A stretch of DNA of 64,000 nt, taken from positions 115,654-179,653 of the forward strand of contig JBBHKE010000879.1 of assembly GCA_037447655.1 (NCBI GenBank). Direction: 5' to 3'. Below the pieces are notes generated by a model that was not told the DNA's origin, made no database searches, and worked only from the letters and a program-made list of their open reading frames with translations. Source of the stretch: Zygnema cylindricum. Its lineage: Eukaryota > Streptophyta > Zygnematophyceae > Zygnematales > Zygnemataceae. This document shows positions 22,901 to 34,886 of this stretch, in pieces (the first letter of the stretch is position 1; each line of letters opens with the position of its first letter). Made by a program: the position numbers and the translations under genes.

Positions 22901-25900
22901 ACCCCTTTAATGAAGGAAATATCGCGATTTTTTACCGAAATCGGGGGGAAGGGGGTCCGCGGCGCGTCCGGGGAATAACACGTACAGTTGAGTGTACTGG
23001 CCGTACATTTATCTGTACGGTCCGTACAGATATCGCCAATAGTTATCGATATCGGTGTTATCGCCGATAATAACCGATAAATATCGGCTATTTATCGGCG
23101 ATAACACCGATAGCGATATATTGTACCAATATATCGATTATCGGCTACCCGAAAAAAGACCCATATCGGTTATCGGCAAATCCTTACCGATACACAACAC
23201 TATAAATTCGGTACATGAAAAGGGAGGAACCATATTCTGCAGTGAAGAACTGAATGAGGCAGTTTGAGGTCGAACGATGTAGCTTTTCTTACACAAGCCT
23301 GTCCTCATGTTAACTGAGCAAAGGTTTATCCCTGCCGACTCCGTTCATTACTAGTATGTGGTTCTCATTGTTCACACCTTGAATTTAGGGGTTCAAGGGG
23401 GGGTAGTACTGTTAGTGTTTGTGTGGATTCAGCGTGTATACCCAATTGTGAAGTTGTGAGAAATTTAACAAAATAATCATGGCCAATATAGTGGTGATGG
23501 GGCTTTGCCTTGTCATCGACTACAGTGCTTGTATAATTAGACTTTTGGGAGTGGGCCTGCATTTTATACCCTATTGTGCTCTTTTTAAAGGGACTTCGCG
23601 GAACTTCTTCTTCTTTTTACTTTTGCTGAAAACTGTGGTAGGTGGACTTCTAGGAGTCGTGGCTGGAGTATGACTCCCCTTGTCTTAGGAGGGAAGGGGG
23701 GCAAAATAGATATGGTTGGTTCTGCGGTGTTTCATTTTTCGTCCCTGCGTTTCTCGTTTCTTCCATTTTGGAAATGTTGCAGTACCCTTGCCTATTTTGC
23801 ATTGTCAGATGGTCTATATACATATCCTGATTCAGATTTCAACCTCTGGTTCTTAATACTTTTTTTAAAGGAACTGAAAGCCTTTAAGAGCAGACTGTCT
23901 AAGGAAGAAGTTTTATGTTGTGTCAGGTTATCCCTACAGCTGAGTTAGCAGCAGCAGCATCGGAGGCTGTGGAGAGGTGGGCTCCCTTAACAGGGCATCC
24001 CCATGTTATAACTTTGCGAGAATCTTTTTTAAGTCGAGAAATTGAGGATTCTTCGGCCCTTTTTTTTGTACATGATTATTACCCGGGGGCAGTCACATTG
24101 GAGGTTGCTCATTTGAGCCAAAACACAACAGCAGGAGTTGTTCACCTTACGGTATTTTTCTGTACCCTTTTGTCTTCTTGGATTGTATTGTTATTATTTG
24201 TCATTGTTTATAAATGAATCCTTGGACTTGTGCACCTCAACAGTTTTTTTCTGGTTTCTTTTGTCATCATGCATCCTGCCTAATTATTCTTAACATCCTT
24301 AATGTATTTAATGGCTTCATAAATACCAATAGAAAGATATTGGAAAATACATTTTTGGATTTACATGCTGAAGCTGAAGTTTTCAGTCAGGTGTTGCCGG
24401 TATGTCCTTTCATGAAGTGGAAATAAGCATCAGGCAGATCCAGGACAATGACAATTCCCAGTTCTCATGGGATTAGTTTTTCTTGGTGAATGCTATAACC
24501 AGTAGTGTTGGTAAAATTTGAAGATAGCTTCAGGGCGACTACCAACTATCTTGGCTTTCTTTTTAGCTCCTCCAACGACTTTCCTTGGCGTAAGTTGATT
24601 TTTTCCGTAATTCACTCTATTGCAGGTGAATGAGGAGCAGCTATGGAGCTATTTGGTTCAGTTGGCAGCAGCTCTTCGCGCTATTCATGGGGCAGGGCTT
24701 TATTGCCGAGCAGGAGGATTAGACCTTTCTAAAGTTCTGTTAACCAGTAGAGGACGTTTGAGAATAGGGGGCTTAGGAGTGTTGGATGTACTTAATGGGG
24801 ATGATTCTGACGATCCACGCGTACTTCAGGTGAGATGGTGAGGGTCACTGATGCACTCAGCTAATGACTTGAAGCAGAATACTGATTTAGATGTACTTCT
24901 TTGGTAATTTTTATTTCTTTTTCGGGGGAAGTAGTGAGGTGGAGGGGTATGGGGAAAGGACTGATCTTGTGACGAAAGCTACTTGCAAACTAGTCAGACT
25001 TTCACCTTCTCTGCTGTATCCAGTCTTGTTTTGTTTGCCATTTTCCCCTGTCAGCTTTTGTTTGGACTGCACGTTTTTTAAGGTGTAGGCAATGTAGAAT
25101 TCGTCTCACAACAGCTGGTGTGGCAGCTTGTGGATGTAGTTAGGTATATATTCTTGTCAGGGTAATAGTTTGAACTTAAGGACTTCTGGAGGATTTTAAA
25201 ATCAATTCAGAAATTTTGATGAATGCTGTGATTTTTTAGGGATCAACATTTAATGGTGGATAGTGCTTTGTACTAAAATCAACTTAGAAAGCAAGTGAGT
25301 GCATTAAGTTGATTTAACTATTTCTTTCTTTTCCATTTACCGTTAACATTGTTTTTTTCACTGGGGCCACCTGTCCCTGCTACGTATCACGTCTTCTCGC
25401 TAACCTCTTTCTTAACCTTCTCCAATACATGATAGCACAATCCTCAATAAACCATAGGCAAGCCGCCTATACAGGGTTTTTTTATTGCAGTTTAATTTTC
25501 CCTTCTTATCTAAACCTTTACTTCAACCTGATTGAGGGTTGGCCAGAGAGAGGATCTTGGAGGTTGTGGTCGCCTTCTCCTTAGCCTCGCTTGTGGTTCG
25601 GTTTTGAACGCTTCTCTGGATTTCATGGCCGCTCATTTTTCTCCCGACCTTGTCCGTATTACTCAAGCTTTATTGGCGTCATCTCCCGCCAATGTTGAGG
25701 GAGGAGGACTTAGCAGTATTCGACAGCTGTATGCTGTCCTGGCAGACAGGATGTTTGGTGAAGTGAGATATTTTTTGGCATTTTTTTTTGCCCATTTTGT
25801 GTGTCAGTTTTTGTTAGAGGGCAATTTTTGATTTTAATGTCGAGGGGACTTGGTCTGAGACGTTATAAAAGCGTTAGGCAAGGCTGCTGTAGAATGTGGT

Positions 25901-28758
25901 TTGTCGTGTTTTTTTTGTTTTTTTTTTCCTAAGGCAGTTTCTGCTCTTTTTTCGGGCAAGTATGCAACGGAAATAAAAAGTGGAAGGTGTATGCCATAGC
26001 TGTTTATGTTTCAGTGTCCTGTCTGAGGGGGGCTGGTTTTTCATTTTAAAGAGCAGCTTTGGTATGTAAGGCATATAACAGAGTGAGGACGATTGCAATG
26101 AGGACACGTTCAGTCTGATGGGTGTTTTCTGGCGGTCCATTTCTGTTTGTTTAGAGTAACCTGTTCTTGTTGCTGACTAAAAGCTAGTTCTTTATATTTT
26201 TTGCTGTTACAAACAATCTGGGAGTAAAGTTGTAGCCCATGTTAGTGGGACTAAAATTGAGATTGTTTCGAAAATATTTGGTTTCTTAATCTTGGAAGAT
26301 TTTCTTCTCAACTTTTTTGAGGCATTCATGGAACTCGCAGATAGAGCAAGTTCATATGCGGAATGATGGTCTTCTGGAAGAGTTATCAAAGGAGTGTGAC
26401 AATGGCCGCCTCCTCCGACTGATGGTGAAATTGGCGGCCATTAACGAGCGACCCGACGATGACTTAGAACCTGGATGGTCAGAAACTGGGGACCGATATC
26501 TTTTGAAACTTTTCCGAGATTTTGTCTTCCATCAGGTAAAGGCGGAATAGAGCCTAGCACCATTGTTGAGAATGCTATGAGATTGCTGAAGTTTTGAAGG
26601 TAATGCTGACTGACTGATACTTTTTGGTCAACATTATTGTGAAGCAATTAAATGTGTAATTAATTTCGCCACTTAAATCAGCTGTTTTCCATGCACACTT
26701 GTCCGATTTTCATTCATAGACAGCCAATCGGAAAGGTAAGAGTACCAATCTCAACAAGTGTGCACAGAGAAAAATGAGCTCAAAGGCCAGACAAACATTC
26801 ACTTTAGTAGCGACACGGTTCATCGCAGTTACACTTAGAAATGGCTTTAGTCTGACCCAGCATATTATGATTTATATCTCATAAGTTTTGCAACATGTCA
26901 TATGATGCCTTTAAGTATTTTTCCATATGAAGGGGAAAGGCTGTGGGCCTTCCCGAGAGTGCACTGTAAATCACTACTAGCTAACACTAATTCCGTGCCG
27001 TTTATTCTGAGCCCCGTAACATAGAATACTAATTAATACTAATTTGGTAAGTAGTCAAATTCCTCCTAATTGCTCTGACCTAAAATAGGATTAATAGCAC
27101 TAACACAAACCACGAGTTTTGGATTTGTAAATCCTAATAACCACTCACAGTGTAGTTTGAATGTGTAAACTTCACACCAATTTAAGAGCTATTCCATGAA
27201 AACCAATAACTTATCTCATGTTTCCTGCTTTTTGTGACTTTTTATTTTTTTATTTTTGCCATGCAGTCATCAGAGGATGGAAGACCAACAGTAGATTGGG
27301 GACATATTGTAGAATCATTGAACAAGGTAAGATCTTTGTCTCAATTTCTATACATATGTTGTGTATTCTGGCTTATGTGTGTTAACAGTTTATACAGATT
27401 GCAAACAAGGATGAAGAAATTGTGAGTACGAATCCAAGACTAGTGAAAGAATGTAAAATCTGAGAAGGCAAAACTATAGACCCGGGCAAATTGTGCAAAC
27501 TAAGTTGAAACTGTTTGCCAAACCAGTTAAAATACTTCAACCGAGTGTAGGAGAGTGTAGATGCTTTTCCTATTTTGTAGTGCACTCAAATTTGCACGCT
27601 TCAAGTACTAGCTATCAACTCTAAAACCATCTCTCTCATAACTTTCTCATTTTGTTAACTTCTTATGATAACCTGAAGCCTTTGTGCCGTTTCTGCTCCA
27701 TTTCGAAAATTCCCTTTCGAACTGATTTTTTTTGGGTTGGCCGTTGTTTTTTGTTGTTACAGTTGGATGCCGGTGTACCTGAGAAGGTTGTCCTTCTGAG
27801 TCGGGATCAGCGTTCCATGCTTATTGTTTCATATCGAGATCTGCTCCGTTGCCTTCAAACTTCTTATGCTCAACTGACTGCCAGGGTAAATTTCTCCGTT
27901 CCCATGAACCCATAACTGAACATGAGTTGTAGTGGGATTTTCTTATTGAAGGGCAGCTAGGTACAGTTGCAGTGTAACTAACTAGCTTAACCTAGTCTAA
28001 AAGGTAACTAGGTCCTTTTTAAACCAAAGCGACGGGTAAGTAGATCCGTTTAACTAAAATTTATGGGTGACTAGATCCTAGTCAAAAATGAAGGGGAAAT
28101 CCAGCAGTGCAGATGTGTAAAGTTTTGAATTCTGTGCGATAGAATGCAGCTCGCTGGAAGCTTATCTTTGTAGTGACCTTTTATGTTTGTCCTTGGTTGC
28201 GTGATTTCATTGGTCCGCAACGGCAAATTTGGTAAAAGATTAAAGTTTGCCTTTCGTGGAACTGTTTCTTTGATTTTCTGGTATTTGTTAACTCCTCTGT
28301 CTACCCTTTAGCCTGAGAGTCTAAACTTGGGCCATCATGATTGTGACATTACTACCGTTTTGTTTTTACAGAGCTCTCTGAACATGATTCTGTGTGTTCA
28401 AACTAGGGATGATAATGAAATTTTTAAGGCAGTCGACTTCCTCCAGTAGTTGATAACTCTAAATGGTTAAATCACTCAAAGGAATATTAAGAGTTCGTGA
28501 ATCTGTTTCCGACAAGGTTTTTGCAAAAAATGCAGTGAAGCAAAAATGTCTTTGTCCCAATCAGCTGGGTTTCAATCATGGTCTTTGATCCTGTTTGCTC
28601 ATAACCCAAGACAAATGTCACAAAGCCGTCCCTTGAACTGATGCCTTTTTTCATTCCTTTACTTTTTTTGACAGGGGTCGGGAGAAGGTTCTCGAGCCCA
28701 AATACCAGGAGCCATGGCTGGGGGAGGATTGAGAATCAGTCAGCGATCTATTTTGTGA
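13969..28758 (+). CDS. PAN3: PAN3, pseudokinase subunit of the PAN2-PAN3 deadenylase
   Basis: Exons 13969-14000, 14561-14748, 17181-17909, 18151-18324, 19398 to about 20885, 21907-22133, 23927-24151, 24626-24829, 25547-25762, 26341-26535, 27267-27326, 27763-27885 and 28675-28758 (TGA) give about 1314 residues. Visible domains: a CCCH zinc finger near the N-terminus ([20 protein letters not shown]); a long Ser/Thr/Gly/Gln-rich linker with an acidic repeat; a PAM2-like motif [10 protein letters not shown] (about residue 388) for binding poly(A)-binding protein; a pseudokinase ([24 protein letters not shown]) without HRD or DFG motifs; and the C-terminal coiled-coil/knob ([20 protein letters not shown] to [14 protein letters not shown]). 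PAN3 recruits PAN2 to poly(A) tails in the cytoplasm. Length exceeds human and yeast PAN3 because of the linker. Uncertain joints: the exon 3 start (17181 fits phase, but a CAG at 17160 is stronger) and the exon 5 end (20881 is the better donor, 20885 fits phase). Confidence 0.93.
17679..17805 (+). repeat. Coding GGAGAGGGA repeat in PAN3 linker
   Basis: Purine-rich tandem units inside PAN3 exon 3 encode an acidic Glu/Gly run (EEGEGG repeated). The array is in frame, and the exon stays open on both sides. It is probably a length-variable disordered segment. Confidence 0.8.
18340..18870 (+). repeat. Repeated pyrimidine-tract/AGCAGCAGT units in PAN3 intron 4
   Basis: Downstream of the exon ending at 18324, the intron holds four units of similar plan. 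Each is a CT-rich tract followed by an acceptor-like (T)AGCAGCAG sequence, near 18403, 18529, 18662 and 18844. One unit (about 18561-18590, GATTCTGGGGGAGTGGATTC) resembles the end of the preceding exon (18289-18324). This looks like local duplication of an intron-exon junction. Confidence 0.55.
21830..21905 (+). promoter_or_regulatory. Polypyrimidine tract before PAN3 exon 6 acceptor
   Basis: About 75 bases dominated by CTCTCC units end at the GACAG acceptor (21906). It is of the same type as the tracts at 2982 and 59281. Confidence 0.55.
22416..23202. mobile_element. hAT-type non-autonomous element, long form
   Basis: 787 bp with termini TAGTGTTGTGTATCGGTAA and its reverse complement, flanked by a perfect 8-bp duplication TAAATTCG (22408-22415 and 23203-23210). 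Related to, but distinct from, the 400-bp elements at 7094 and 38984 (TGTGTATCG instead of TGGGTATCG). The body is rich in TATCGG/CCGATA palindromes near both ends. No transposase frame. It sits in PAN3 intron 6, and the intact duplication suggests a fairly recent insertion. Confidence 0.93.
26962..27152. mobile_element. Diverged CACTG variant of the TA-flanked MITE family
   Basis: Begins CACTGTAAATCACTACTAG and ends CTAATAACCACTCACAGTG, imperfectly complementary. It is 191 bp, with TA on the right and TG on the left. The interior has CACTAATT/AATACTAAT motifs like other family members. It sits in the PAN3 intron between exons 10 and 11. Confidence 0.55.
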
Positions 28759-28976
28759 CCAAAACAGACAATTGCCTCCTTCAGTACTATTTTAGCCAAT
28801 ACTGATTCGACACATGGTTACATGTAACATCCTCAAGTTTATATTTGAACGGATAGGATCCTGGTCCTGATCTCTTCATCTCTTTTCTTGGATCCAATAA
28901 GAAGAGTGACAGGGGTAGGAAAATGTTGCGAAGCTTTTGTTAACAATTGATGTTAAAGTATGTGAAATAAGAAGCC

Positions 28977-28987
28977 AATAAAATAAA
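28977..28987 (+). terminator. PAN3 polyadenylation signal candidate
   Basis: Two overlapping AATAAA hexamers lie about 220 bases after the PAN3 stop codon. The 28759-28976 stretch would then be the 3' UTR. Confidence 0.6.
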
Positions 28988-28989
28988 GG

Positions 28990-30380
28990 TCATTCATTGC
29001 CAGCAAAAAGATCACTTTGAGTCTGAAAAAATTATGTATCACAGTCCTGGTATGGCTCTCTCCTCCTGTCCACTTCTTTCCTCGTGTTTTTTTTCTCTTT
29101 GAAAGGTTCGTGGCCTTTTTTGCAACGGCTCGACTTGCTCTTCTTATGGTGTTTTTTCAACAACTGGGACGTGTACAGGTTCAACATTATGTGACATATG
29201 ACATGTGACAAGTGAGGGCATTAATATATGTGACAAGTGATCATTATCTGTCACATGGGAATAAAATGTTAATAGTATTATTCTCAAATAGGTGGCCCAG
29301 GATACCAGTTTTGGGGATGTATATAGAGGTAAAAGTTTGACCTAGATCACGTGATCTAGCGCATTCTCTCAAATCATATACTTCATTTTTTTCCGTAATT
29401 TGATTCGATGCACGAATATCATTCATATTTTTGTGTTTGCTGCTCAAATGCTATAGTACGGAGATTGTACAGCTTCGTACCACTTTTCTGTCTATGTTCT
29501 CCATTGGTATCTTTTCATGCTGTTCCTCGTTGTTAGCTCGACAAATGCTCATCGGCAAAACTTACTTTTTTTAACTGGTTATCCATATCTCAGCTTTGAG
29601 TTTGTGGATGATAATGATGTATCATCCACAGTATATTTGGCCTATTCGGTTTCACTTGGCAGCTCAGGTTTTCTCGTGGCTTAAAAATACTTCTATTCTT
29701 TTGGACTGTAGGGCTTTTCCATATTTTTTTGACACCGTCGTGGAGAGAACTGATTTCATTTGCCAGGAGGTGTTTCGGCTAGGGCAGCTTATACAGTTTC
29801 CTCTTTCCCCGTAAAGATTTCTTTTTCTTTTTCACCTTTGTGTGGTGTTCATCTTAAATTTGTGTACTGTTCAGGACTGAAGTTTTACAAATGAAATCTT
29901 ATACATGTAGCGACGAAGAAATTTACACAGAAACTAAGTGTGACACCACAAATACAACCTCAATTTTATGATGAAAAGGACATGTTACATTTCACTAACC
30001 AGCATACACCTTCAAAGGTTAAATGGTGAGAAAGCCATTCAATTCCAGCAATCGAAAAAACCATAACTCTCGTCCGTGGACAGCATCGTCGTCAGTGTGA
30101 ACATTAACTGACATTCAGCGCGACAAATAGTTTTAACGACATAATGACGTCAAAACTATACGGACTCACAGATTTTGTACATCCACGTAATTTAGTGTTC
30201 ATAATTTCAGCGCAGATAATTATTGCCGACATATCCCAATATAGAGTACTTAAATAAGTTAGAGTAAACGTCCTATGTGAAAAGGTTTTATCACATAAAT
30301 TAGAGTTAATTACTCTAATTATTATTTTCTGGTTTTTTTACTCTATTTTTTTCACTACTCTAATTACGATTCGCGGTGTA
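28990..30380. other. Intergenic region after PAN3
   Basis: No gene is recognised. A stretch at 29190-29260 holds repeated GTGACA/TGTCAC motifs. A degraded right end of a CACCG-family MITE (ATTCGCGGTG followed by TA) ends at 30378. Confidence 0.45.
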
Positions 30381-30455
30381 GCTATTAGAGTAAAGAAATA
30401 AATAGCGTAAAAAAAAAAATTATTTTTAATAACAGTAATCGGGATTTTTTTTTTT

Positions 30456-30492
<37 letters not shown>

Positions 30493-30939
30493 TAATTAAT
30501 CCCTAACTGTAATATGCATTGTCCTGAATAAAAAATACCCGCCCTTTCGATGTCTACAGTAATATGTGTACCCGTACAAAATTTGACAATTCGTACGTCG
30601 TCGCGCTATTCACACGGTCGACGGACGAACATAATGAGAGCGTGATTTTTGTCGACGAGTTTGCGTCTCTTTCTTCAAGTGCACATTCACATGTGTGCGC
30701 AATAATGTTAATTGTCTTTTTATGCCTTTGTAATTCAAAAAGTACAATTTCATACGGAGATATCCAGTCCGTACGCCACACTATTTCCATCGCGATGTAC
30801 TTCCATTATTAACGCTAATTGAAAAAAAACCCTAATTAGAATAATGGAAAAAATATAATTATGGATTGTATTTTAGGTTTATTTTTTTGAAAAAAGGGCA
30901 CCGAATTAGCGTTATTTACTCTAATAGCGATTGGCAGTG
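30381..30939. mobile_element. Possible long member of the TA MITE family with internal (AT)n
   Basis: The right end TCTAATAGCGATTGGCAGTG followed by TA is clear (to 30939). The left end appears to have lost its first dozen bases (GCTATTAGAGTAAAG at 30381). An (AT)n tract occupies 30458-30491. The span is about 560 bp, longer than the typical 190-217 bp. Confidence 0.45.
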
Positions 30940-30944
30940 TACTA

Positions 30945-31130
30945 CACCTTGAATCGTTATTAGCGTACAGAAATTATTAGTTTAAAGAAAAAATTAGCGT
31001 CATTCATTATAATTTAGTGCTAGGAGACGTGGCATACTATGGTCCACGTATTTTAATAGTGTAATTTATTCTATTTAAGGTATCAATGTCAAAATTTTGG
31101 GGTGCCGATATGGAGTACATAAGGCTAATA
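30945..31130. mobile_element. TA MITE left half, interrupted by another element
   Basis: Left end CACCTTGAATCGTTATTAGC preceded by TA (30943-30944). The interior runs to GGCTAATA at 31130, where the ATAGTTC inverted-repeat element starts. The right terminus is not seen afterwards. Confidence 0.6.
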
Positions 31131-31498
31131 ACCATAGTTCAAAAGTAGGTGAAAGTACACCCATACAATATGCCTAATGTACGCAAAAAATACAATATAC
31201 CTTTAAGACCCATATTGTATTGGCCGCAAAATGAAAAAAAATAGTAACAGGGTTGAGTTGCACATGGATCGATAGAGAATTAAACGTCATGTCTAAATTT
31301 GAAAAAAAAAACGGACTAAAAAATCATTTTCTGTGAGTTTTGAGCGAGTTTTTATTTAAACCGTCAGATTCGGACAATCGAACGGTCGTTGATCGAATTA
31401 GCGATCTAAGAAGATCACATGAAAAGCCTATAACACAACTTTCGATGAAGGTGCCGACAAAAGGCCTACAATAGGAACGTCTACTTTCGAACTATGGT
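31131..31498. mobile_element. ATAGTTC inverted-repeat element, copy 1
   Basis: Termini ACCATAGTTCAAAAGTAGG and TACTTTCGAACTATGGT are inverted repeats about 368 bp apart. Internal blocks (CCCATACAATATGCCTA, AAGACCCATATTGTAT, AAGATCACATG) are shared with 37130-37433. No target duplication is evident and there is no coding sequence. Confidence 0.7.
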
Positions 31499-31565
31499 GA
31501 AATCCGTGTATTTCATCTGCACCGTGCATCGCCATTAGGGTTTAACGATTGTTTTTCTCCTCTAA

Positions 31566-32346
31566 GGGTGTGGCTCCATGTGCCAACGTAAGGCTTCATT
31601 TTTGTCGTTTTCTTGTAAAACTTAAAGCCGTACCACGTAAGTTTCTACCGTACAAAAAAATATAAAAATGAAGAAGTACATTTCACGTCATCGTCAATTT
31701 TGGGATGTCCTACATGTTGTTGTTTTGTGTTCTTCGACCCTCGGCCACGCCAAAGACGTCATCTTCAAACTTTTCTTTAAAACACAAGGAAGATGTGTTT
31801 TAAAACAAAGAATTTTCAGAAAACAAATAGAAACACGTAGTCGCACGTGAAAAAAAAAATCAAACAAATTCAAGAAAATACAAGCGACGACGAAAAGTGC
31901 ACTATCAACTATGTTTTGTCCGTTTGCGTTCAGGTACGACAAAGTAAAGTACACAATTTGTTTGGATTTGTCAGTTTGCGCCTGGTACGTATTTTATTTC
32001 GCAGGGGGTCTCAAGTTCCGATGCCATTTCACGTCGAGCGGACAGGCGACGCAAAGGCAAAGTGCATCTTCTTCAACCGTGAAACGGCACAGGGTGGAAG
32101 GCGGTACGTCTACAATGTCATTAAAATTCATGCGACGTCATAAGCAATTACAAAAAATAACGTGCGTCATCACATATTGTACATTGTCGCCAGCCGTCAC
32201 GAGCATTGTCGACGTATAGAATCGTCACGCCCTTAAGTGACAACTTCGTTTGGTACACATTGGGAACACCCGAAATCCGAGTCGGCCGGATCTGCGCTAA
32301 AAAACAAAGTAAATTCTCTAAGTTTCAAGTACATGGAGACGCTCCC
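31566..32346. mobile_element. TAA-flanked element, type A, full copy
   Basis: 781 bp. It starts GGGTGTGGCTCCATGTG and ends CATGGAGACGCTCCC, with TAA immediately outside both ends (31563-31565 and 32347-32349). Three-base TAA/TTA target duplications with GG-starting termini are typical of PIF/Harbinger elements; that assignment is inference. Partial relatives occur at 33096-33645, from 33659, and inverted at 35520-36045. Open frames are fragmentary and no transposase was recognised. Confidence 0.75.
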
Positions 32347-32349
32347 TAA

Positions 32350-33092
32350 TTTTGTGTTATGGGAGACGTTCATGGTTTTGTGACATTCTGACGCCATGCT
32401 CATTTGTGACAACGTCGACGTCACAAAATTCAAGAACTTTCTGCCATGGCTATCCAATATCGTTTTTCTGACTTTTCTCATTCGACTTGCTATGAAAATA
32501 TACATAAAGGTAGTCAAAATAATTATTTTTTAAATATCTTTCATTTAATACCAATAATGTTGTGCCTCATCCTAAAAAGTGTGCGATAAAAGCGATAGTG
32601 TGAGTGGAACAGGAGAGAGGCGAAGACGGTGCAAAATTCTTCAAAGAACCCATGAATGAAAGTGGAGGTCCGAAGACCCCTACAGATTCTTTTTCGTACA
32701 TGCTCCTCTTTTCGGTACATGCACGTGACAGGCAGGGAGAAAATAGCGAGTGCTCTCCCTCGTCCTAATATTTTACCACTCGTGTGGCGCGTGCGTGGAC
32801 CGTTTTTCATTTGTTGTTTGGGTGGTACTTTCCCTGAAATCAGGTCGCGAGGTGATTTTTGATGAAGTTTTTGACGGGCTGTATTCTCTTGCTCGGGGGT
32901 CAAAAAAAGGAAAACGCCAAAATTCGTTAACTTAGCAACAAACATGAAGTACATTCAAAGTATCGACTTGAAGTTTGTTGTACTTTCAAAGAATTGATTT
33001 TCTTATACGGCCAAAGTTTTTCTCGTACGGAACTGCGTTTTGGGTGAAAACGAAAGAATAAAGTCGATACTTTAATATGTAGGGACGTACCC
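32350..33092. mobile_element. TTA/TAA-flanked element, type B, left-truncated copy
   Basis: Collinear with the complete type B element at 36049-36982 (shared stretches around the CATGG block and AAAAGTGTGCGATAAAAGCG). It ends in GGGACGTACCC followed by TAA (33093-33095). Its left terminus is missing where the type A element abuts it. Confidence 0.7.
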
Positions 33093-33095
33093 TAA

Positions 33096-33645
33096 AACAC
33101 ATGGGCGATGTGTTTTAAAACAATGTATTTTTAATAAAGAAATACGACTACTTATTCGCACGTGTAAATATTAATCAAAAAAATCAGGAGAATTCAAGCA
33201 ATGACGAAAAGCACACTATTTATTCTGTTTTGTCTGTTTACGTTCAATACGACGATGAAAAGTACATTATTTGTTTTATTTTGCTCGTTACAATTTTTTT
33301 TTTGCAAGGGTCTCAAGAATTTGATGCCATTTCTCGCCTACTGGATAAGAGACGCCAAGGCAAAGCACATCTCCTTCAACCATAAAACCGCACGGCCTCG
33401 AAGGCGATACATCTACAATGTCACAAATAGTCATACAACGTCACAAGCTGTTACGAAAAATAACGTGCAACATCATTGATTTTAGACGTTGACTGTCGTC
33501 ACGTGCATTGCTAGCGTAAAATTTCGTCACACGCTTTAGTAACAATTTCGTTGTTAAACATAGGGACTCATGAATCCAGGTCCGCTGAATATGCGCTAAA
33601 AAACAAAGTGAGTTCGTTAAGTTTAAAGTACATAGAGACGCACCC
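33096..33645. mobile_element. Type A element, left-truncated copy
   Basis: Resembles the internal and right parts of 31566-32346. It ends ACATAGAGACGCACCC followed by TAA (33646-33648). It abuts the type B right end, so the elements are stacked. Confidence 0.65.
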
Positions 33646-33658
33646 TAAGCGTTACGTA

Positions 33659-33800
33659 GGGTGCGTCTCAATGTACTTGAAACTTAGCAAAATAACTTTG
33701 TTTTCTATCGCAAGTCCGGCGGACCCGAATTTCAAGTGTCCATTTGTGTAACAAAAAAAGATGTTACTTAACGCTGTGACGATAGTATACGTCGATGATG
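33659..33800. mobile_element. Type A terminus in inverted orientation
   Basis: Starts GGGTGCGTCTCAATGTAC, the mirror of the element end only 13 bases to its left, giving a head-to-head palindrome at 33628-33675. It fades out by about 33800. Confidence 0.6.
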
Positions 33801-33940
33801 CCTGTGACAGCTGTCAACGTCTACAATCTGTCTTGTCGCACCAAATTGTTCACAAGTTCTAGTGACGTCGCATTATTTTATTTGACATTACCTTTTTCAA
33901 CCCTTTGTCCATGGCCGCTGACCATGATTGAAAAAGTGTC

Positions 33941-34046
33941 GTTTCCGCTGCCTTTCTTGTATGGTTGCCTTTTTGGCAATTTCCACGCGCTTCGTTTCCG
34001 CTGCCTTCCATGTACGGTTGCCTTTTCGGCAATTTCCACATGCTTT
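33941..34046. repeat. 53-bp tandem duplication
   Basis: Two adjacent copies of a 53-bp unit starting GTTTCCGCTGCC, with a few substitutions. Confidence 0.75.
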
Positions 34047-34336
34047 AAATCTTTATTCTACCTCCTTTGTCCAAACAATATAAACTAAAGTATAATATCT
34101 AGATTAAAACAAAAAATACAAATTGCATAATCTTGTTGACTTTCTACTGCATATGGTTGGCTTTCTATTGCACATGGTTGACTTGTTGGGCAAGTCAAGG
34201 CTCACTTTTGACTGTTGACTAAGGAATATTGACCCTTTGCTGTTTCATTTTTTATTTTTATTTTTTATCAATTTACGAAAGGCATTAATACAATAATAGT
34301 TAAGCAATCCGTAAATAATAATGTACATTGTCAGTA

Positions 34337-34578
34337 TTGGAGAACTGTCCACTTTGGACTCTACACGTGTGTATCGCGCTCTAAGCTGGTTCGCCAGTGC
34401 GTCGCTAATCGCCGTATAAATTCAGTATTAGGCGCTTGCGTACACATCGGTCAGGTAGCTCAATTGGTAGAGCTAGTGTACAGTTTGCACAGGTTGTGGG
34501 TTCGATCCCCGCTTGGCCATTTTCCAAAGTTAACACTTTGGCGCCCATGCGATAAGTTGAATATCGTCGATTTCCAAT
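34337..34578 (+). repeat. tRNA-like structured repeat, copy 2
   Basis: Same unit as 2210-2449. The tRNA-like part (34449-34519) has a degraded acceptor stem (GGTCAGG against TTGGCC, one base short) but keeps a paired T-stem (GTGGG/CCCGC). The hairpin GCGTC...GGCGC is retained through a G-T wobble, and the CCAAAGT/ACTTTGG hairpin is unchanged. Confidence 0.8.
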
Positions 34579-34642
34579 ATGGTATCGCAACTAGGGGGCA
34601 ATGGCAAGCCACACGAGATGGAGTACATCGTGAGGGGGCGAG

Positions 34643-34886
34643 TTGGAGAACTGTCCACTTTGGACTCCACACGTGTGTGTCGCGCTCTAACCTAGTTCGC
34701 CAATGCGCCGCTAATCGCCGTATATATTCGTTATTAGGCGCTTGCGTACACATCGGCATAGTAGCTCAGTAGGTAGAGTTAGTGTAATGTTTGAACTGGT
34801 CCCGAGTTCCATCCTCGGCTTGGCCATTTTCCAAAGTTAACACTTTGGCGCCCATGCGATAAGTTGAATATCGTCGATTTCCAATT
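34643..34886 (+). repeat. tRNA-like structured repeat, copy 3
   Basis: Starts 306 bp after copy 2 in the same orientation. The tRNA-like part is 34755-34826. Its T-stem is CCGAG/CTCGG against CCGGG/CCCGG in copy 1, a compensated G-C to A-T change, while the loop has lost the B-box G (TTCCA). The acceptor stem is mismatched in the middle. Confidence 0.8.

Noticed and set aside
30458-30491. Origin or regulatory AT element
   Set aside because: It is a plain (AT)n microsatellite inside a probable MITE.
31668-32219. Plus-strand open frames as a transposase
   Set aside because: Peptide similarity between copies only reflects DNA-level relatedness of the type A elements. Frames are short, broken and without DDE residues.
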